From positions 1-35,934 of the forward strand of contig JAJCXT010000062.1 in assembly GCA_029263295.1 (NCBI GenBank): 35,934 nt of DNA. The letters run 5' to 3'. Position 1 is the first letter of the stretch, and every line of letters begins with the position of its first letter. The position numbers were made by a program, and so were the translations under genes. Below the pieces are notes generated by a model. The model did no database searches and was not told where the DNA came from. It saw only the letters and a program-made list of their open reading frames with translations. Below, one piece after another: positions 34,184 to 35,934 of the stretch. Source of the DNA: Acidobacteriota bacterium (GTDB taxonomy: Bacteria > Acidobacteriota > UBA890 > WLXD01).

Positions 34184-35011
34184 CTATTCCTCAATCGCTG
34201 CATTTACGGAATTCAACAACAAGAAGTCAGCCTGTGCGTACTGAGGGTAGAGCGCTTTCATCCTTTCCATTGCCTCGGCTCGCGTGGCCGCGCCGTCGAT
34301 GGTGCCTTCAAAGTGCTCGATGTACTTCTTCACCTCGGCGAATAGGCTGATGTCCGAGGGCTGTCCGTGTCCCGGGTACACCTGTGGATTCAGCGACTCG
34401 AACCGTTTCGAGAACTCATCCAACTGCCTCTTCCAGTTCACCATGCTCTTGCGATCGATCGCGAGCCAGGGATGGACGCGGTTGTAGCAGAAGTCTCCGG
34501 AAAAGAACGCGTTCAGGTCCTCGCTGTAGATCGTGGTCAGGTGCTCGCATTCCGCGCTGTCGTAGGCGCTTTCGAGTTCAAGCGTCGCCCCATTCCGCAG
34601 ACTCAGTACGGTTGAATCCAGAATCTCGATGTTGCCTTCGTAGTCGAAACCACCCGGGTTCTCCGTGGTCTGTGGTTTCATGGCTGGCTCATTGTCCAAC
34701 CAGCCGATGCCCTCCATGAAGGTGGAGAAGTTGATGATGTCGTCCTTGACCTCTCGTCGCGTTACCACGATCGCGGCATCGGGGAATTCAACGCTCAGCA
34801 CCCCTGCTCCGATGTAGTGGTCAGCATGCCCGTGGGTGATGAGAATGTGCGTGAGGTCCTTGCCTTCGGCTTTGACAAAGGAGGCCAGGCGCCTGGCCTC
34901 CTCGCTGTTGCGTAGACAGTCCACGAGGATTGCACTGTTATCGTCAGTGAAGAGGTATGAGTTCACGTTCGCTTCCACACCGTTGTAGACCGAGAGTTCG
35001 CTGTTCTTCAT
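34184..35011 (-). CDS. MBL-fold metallo-hydrolase
   Basis: The 275-residue product has the two-metal site of the metallo-beta-lactamase fold: THGHADH (His60, His62, Asp64, His65), SAECEHL (His157), SGDFCYN (Asp173) and YPGHGQ (His215). The substrate cannot be told; relatives include lactonases, thioesterases and detoxifying hydrolases. The start at 35011 is chosen because GGAAG lies 7 bases upstream; the frame stays open to 35134. It diverges from an HxlR regulator, a common pairing in which the regulator controls the hydrolase. GC is lower than in the neighbours: I count 28 of 60 bases in 34201-34260 but 36 of 60 in 34741-34800, which suggests acquisition from elsewhere. Confidence 0.9.
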   Translation of the reverse strand: MKNSELSVYNGVEANVNSYLFTDDNSAILVDCLRNSEEARRLASFVKAEGKDLTHILITHGHADHYIGAGVLSVEFPDAAIVVTRREVKDDIINFSTFMEGIGWLDNEPAMKPQTTENPGGFDYEGNIEILDSTVLSLRNGATLELESAYDSAECEHLTTIYSEDLNAFFSGDFCYNRVHPWLAIDRKSMVNWKRQLDEFSKRFESLNPQVYPGHGQPSDISLFAEVKKYIEHFEGTIDGAATRAEAMERMKALYPQYAQADFLLLNSVNAAIEE

Positions 35012-35136
35012 CACAAGTCTTCCAATTCGTTCGTGAGTGTTGGAGAGGAGTCCGGGGACTAGGCCGACGATCGGAGTGGTGGCGTGCGGCACGCCTCCGG
35101 TAAGGTCGAATAGGTCTTGCCTGGGCAGTATCACAT

Positions 35137-35176
35137 GGGAACCAAGTTCTCTCTACGCACTTCGCGGGAACCAAGT
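35137..35176. repeat. 11-bp direct repeat at the HxlR start, likely operator
   Basis: GGGAACCAAGT occurs at 35137-35147 and again at 35166-35176, 29 bp apart start to start. The second copy ends directly at the ATG of the HxlR gene and covers its ribosome site. It lies in the 165 bp between the divergent MBL and HxlR genes, a fitting place for autoregulation and control of the hydrolase. Confidence 0.5.
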
Positions 35177-35545
35177 ATGCTCCAGATAACCGTCACGACC
35201 GATGCAGAAACCGGCCTATGTCCCGTCCGTAGCGTCCTCACTCCCGTACTGGGGAAGTGGAGCACACTGGTCCTTCTGGCGCTGGAGGATGGGCCGCAGC
35301 GGTTCTCATGGATCAAGCGCACCATTGGCGATGTCACCTCCCGAGTGTTGACCGAGAAACTTCGGACCCTGGAGCGCGACGGACACTTGGCGCGGCATGT
35401 CGATGCAGGTTCTCCCGTCAAGGTTAGCTACGAACTGACATCGTCGGGTCGAGCGCTAGTGGCCCTGTACCGCCCGCTAGCAATCTGGGCGGAGGAGAGC
35501 TTCGAGGCCGTCAAACGAGCTCGAGTGAAGTACGACGCCCGCTGA
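35177..35545 (+). CDS. HxlR-family transcriptional regulator
   Basis: The 122-residue product is a winged-helix regulator of HxlR type: CPVRSVLTPVLGKWSTLVLLAL (in parts: CPVRSVLTPVLGKW, STLVLLALEDG), RFSWIKRTIGDVTSRVLTEK (recognition helix), LRTLERDGHLAR, and the wing KVSYELTSSG, ending LAIWAEESFE. The conserved Cys near the start is redox- or electrophile-sensing in some relatives, such as HypR. The ATG at 35177 gives a normal N-terminus but has only GGGAA upstream; in-frame ATGs at 35117 and 35135 would add 20 or 14 residues. It diverges from the MBL hydrolase gene, which it probably controls. Confidence 0.88.
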   Translation: MLQITVTTDAETGLCPVRSVLTPVLGKWSTLVLLALEDGPQRFSWIKRTIGDVTSRVLTEKLRTLERDGHLARHVDAGSPVKVSYELTSSGRALVALYRPLAIWAEESFEAVKRARVKYDAR

Positions 35546-35646
35546 TCGCCACGGTCGGCTCCCATTCTACCGCTGCCCCGGTATCGCCGTCATCGACATC
35601 CGCTCACGGGAATCCGATGGGAACTCCGCTCGCGGTACCTCGCAGT

Positions 35647-35683
35647 ACATGGTACTGTCCACCGCAATGTACTAGGCAACACA
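35647..35683 (+). promoter_or_regulatory. Operator/promoter of the second padR gene
   Basis: ACATGGTACT-N11-TGTACT-AGGCAACAC matches the element before the first padR gene in order and spacing. The left part also forms AGTAC-ATG-GTACT. TGGTACTGT resembles an extended -10. An AGGAG ribosome site and the GTG start follow within 16 bp, as at the first copy. Confidence 0.6.
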
Positions 35684-35695
35684 CAGGAGCGGCCC

Positions 35696-35934
35696 GTGAG
35701 CGCCAACCGACAAACTGAATGGCTAGCGCAGACGCGGCGCGGATTGCTCGAGATGGCAGTTCTCGCGCTGATCGGCCAGGAGAGTACGTACGGCTACGCG
35801 ATCGTGACGAAGCTGTCCGACCAGCCCGCTCTGGCCGCCGGCGAGGGCACGATCTATCCCCTGCTGCGACGTCTGCGACGCGATGGCCTGCTCGAGACGA
35901 GTTGGCACGAGTCCGACGCCGGACCGCCACGCCA
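35696..35934 (+). CDS. Second PadR-family regulator, C-terminus beyond window
   Basis: The visible 79 codons start with a GTG 7 bases after AGGAG and encode a PadR winged-helix domain (LEMAVLALIGQESTYGYAIV, GEGTIYPLLRRLRRDGLLET). It differs from the first PadR at about 15 of 79 positions by eye; most changes are conservative or lie outside the recognition helix. The sequence runs off the right edge at the start of the wing (AGPPR). A HAAS-type membrane protein gene probably follows, as at the first copy. It is a recent-looking paralogue in the same orientation, separated from the first by tRNA-Leu and the MBL/HxlR pair. Confidence 0.92.
   Translation, partial: MSANRQTEWLAQTRRGLLEMAVLALIGQESTYGYAIVTKLSDQPALAAGEGTIYPLLRRLRRDGLLETSWHESDAGPPR

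Noticed and set aside
1-35934. CRISPR arrays, transposases, prophage genes, replication origin, known riboswitches (including a c-di-AMP riboswitch)
   Set aside because: I looked on both strands for regularly spaced repeats, terminal inverted repeats with transposase frames, phage proteins and riboswitch patterns and saw none.

Overview
The window comes from a GC-rich, Gram-negative-type bacterium. It encodes lipoproteins, an outer-membrane beta-barrel protein, a Tat-exported enzyme and large secreted peptidases. The combination of PadR regulators coupled to HAAS membrane proteins, a CarD regulator, CdaA-CdaR c-di-AMP synthesis in one operon with folP and glmM, and many TolB/PD40-type propellers fits Acidobacteriota best. 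A related deep lineage such as Myxococcota or Gemmatimonadota is possible. This is inference from gene content; no rRNA gene is present.

Left part (1-6.7 kb): the 5' end of a PD40-propeller lipoprotein, a Wzx-like flippase and a large membrane protein all lie on the minus strand. The large protein joins a secreted carboxypeptidase-regulatory-like domain, a serine alpha/beta hydrolase between two membrane segments, and about 14 WD40 blades. Diverging from it is a secreted FG-GAP propeller. The hydrolase-WD40 protein is the most unusual gene here.

Housekeeping block (6.8-16.4 kb, minus strand): a promoter at 16363-16391 drives a CAT-anticodon tRNA, then tilS, ftsH, folP, cdaA, cdaR (ybbR), glmM, pdxJ, tRNA-Val and tRNA-Asp, and finally a small DUF6883-DUF4926 pair. 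Genes from ftsH to cdaR overlap at their ends, so they are translated as a coupled unit. The block combines tRNA-Ile lysidine formation, membrane proteolysis, folate synthesis, c-di-AMP synthesis, UDP-GlcNAc precursor supply and vitamin B6 synthesis.

Middle (16.6-25.7 kb): a DUF4382 lipoprotein converges on a DAACS dicarboxylate/amino-acid symporter, with stop codons overlapping inside a palindrome. Next come carD with its own promoter and terminator, a secreted M28 metallopeptidase of the glutamate carboxypeptidase II type, a beta-barrel outer-membrane protein followed by an unknown secreted protein with a basic Gly/Ser tail, RNase D, and a small two-span membrane protein.

Right part (25.9-35.9 kb): an AstE/AspA-like deacylase, a Tat-exported calcineurin-like phosphoesterase, a TolB-like propeller, a secreted M16 peptidase, a PadR-HAAS regulatory pair, tRNA-Leu(CAA), a divergent MBL hydrolase/HxlR regulator pair of lower GC, and the start of a second, closely related PadR gene with a nearly identical operator-promoter region. 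The two PadR copies flanking the tRNA and the MBL/HxlR pair suggest duplication and insertion. No CRISPR array, transposase, phage gene or replication origin was seen.
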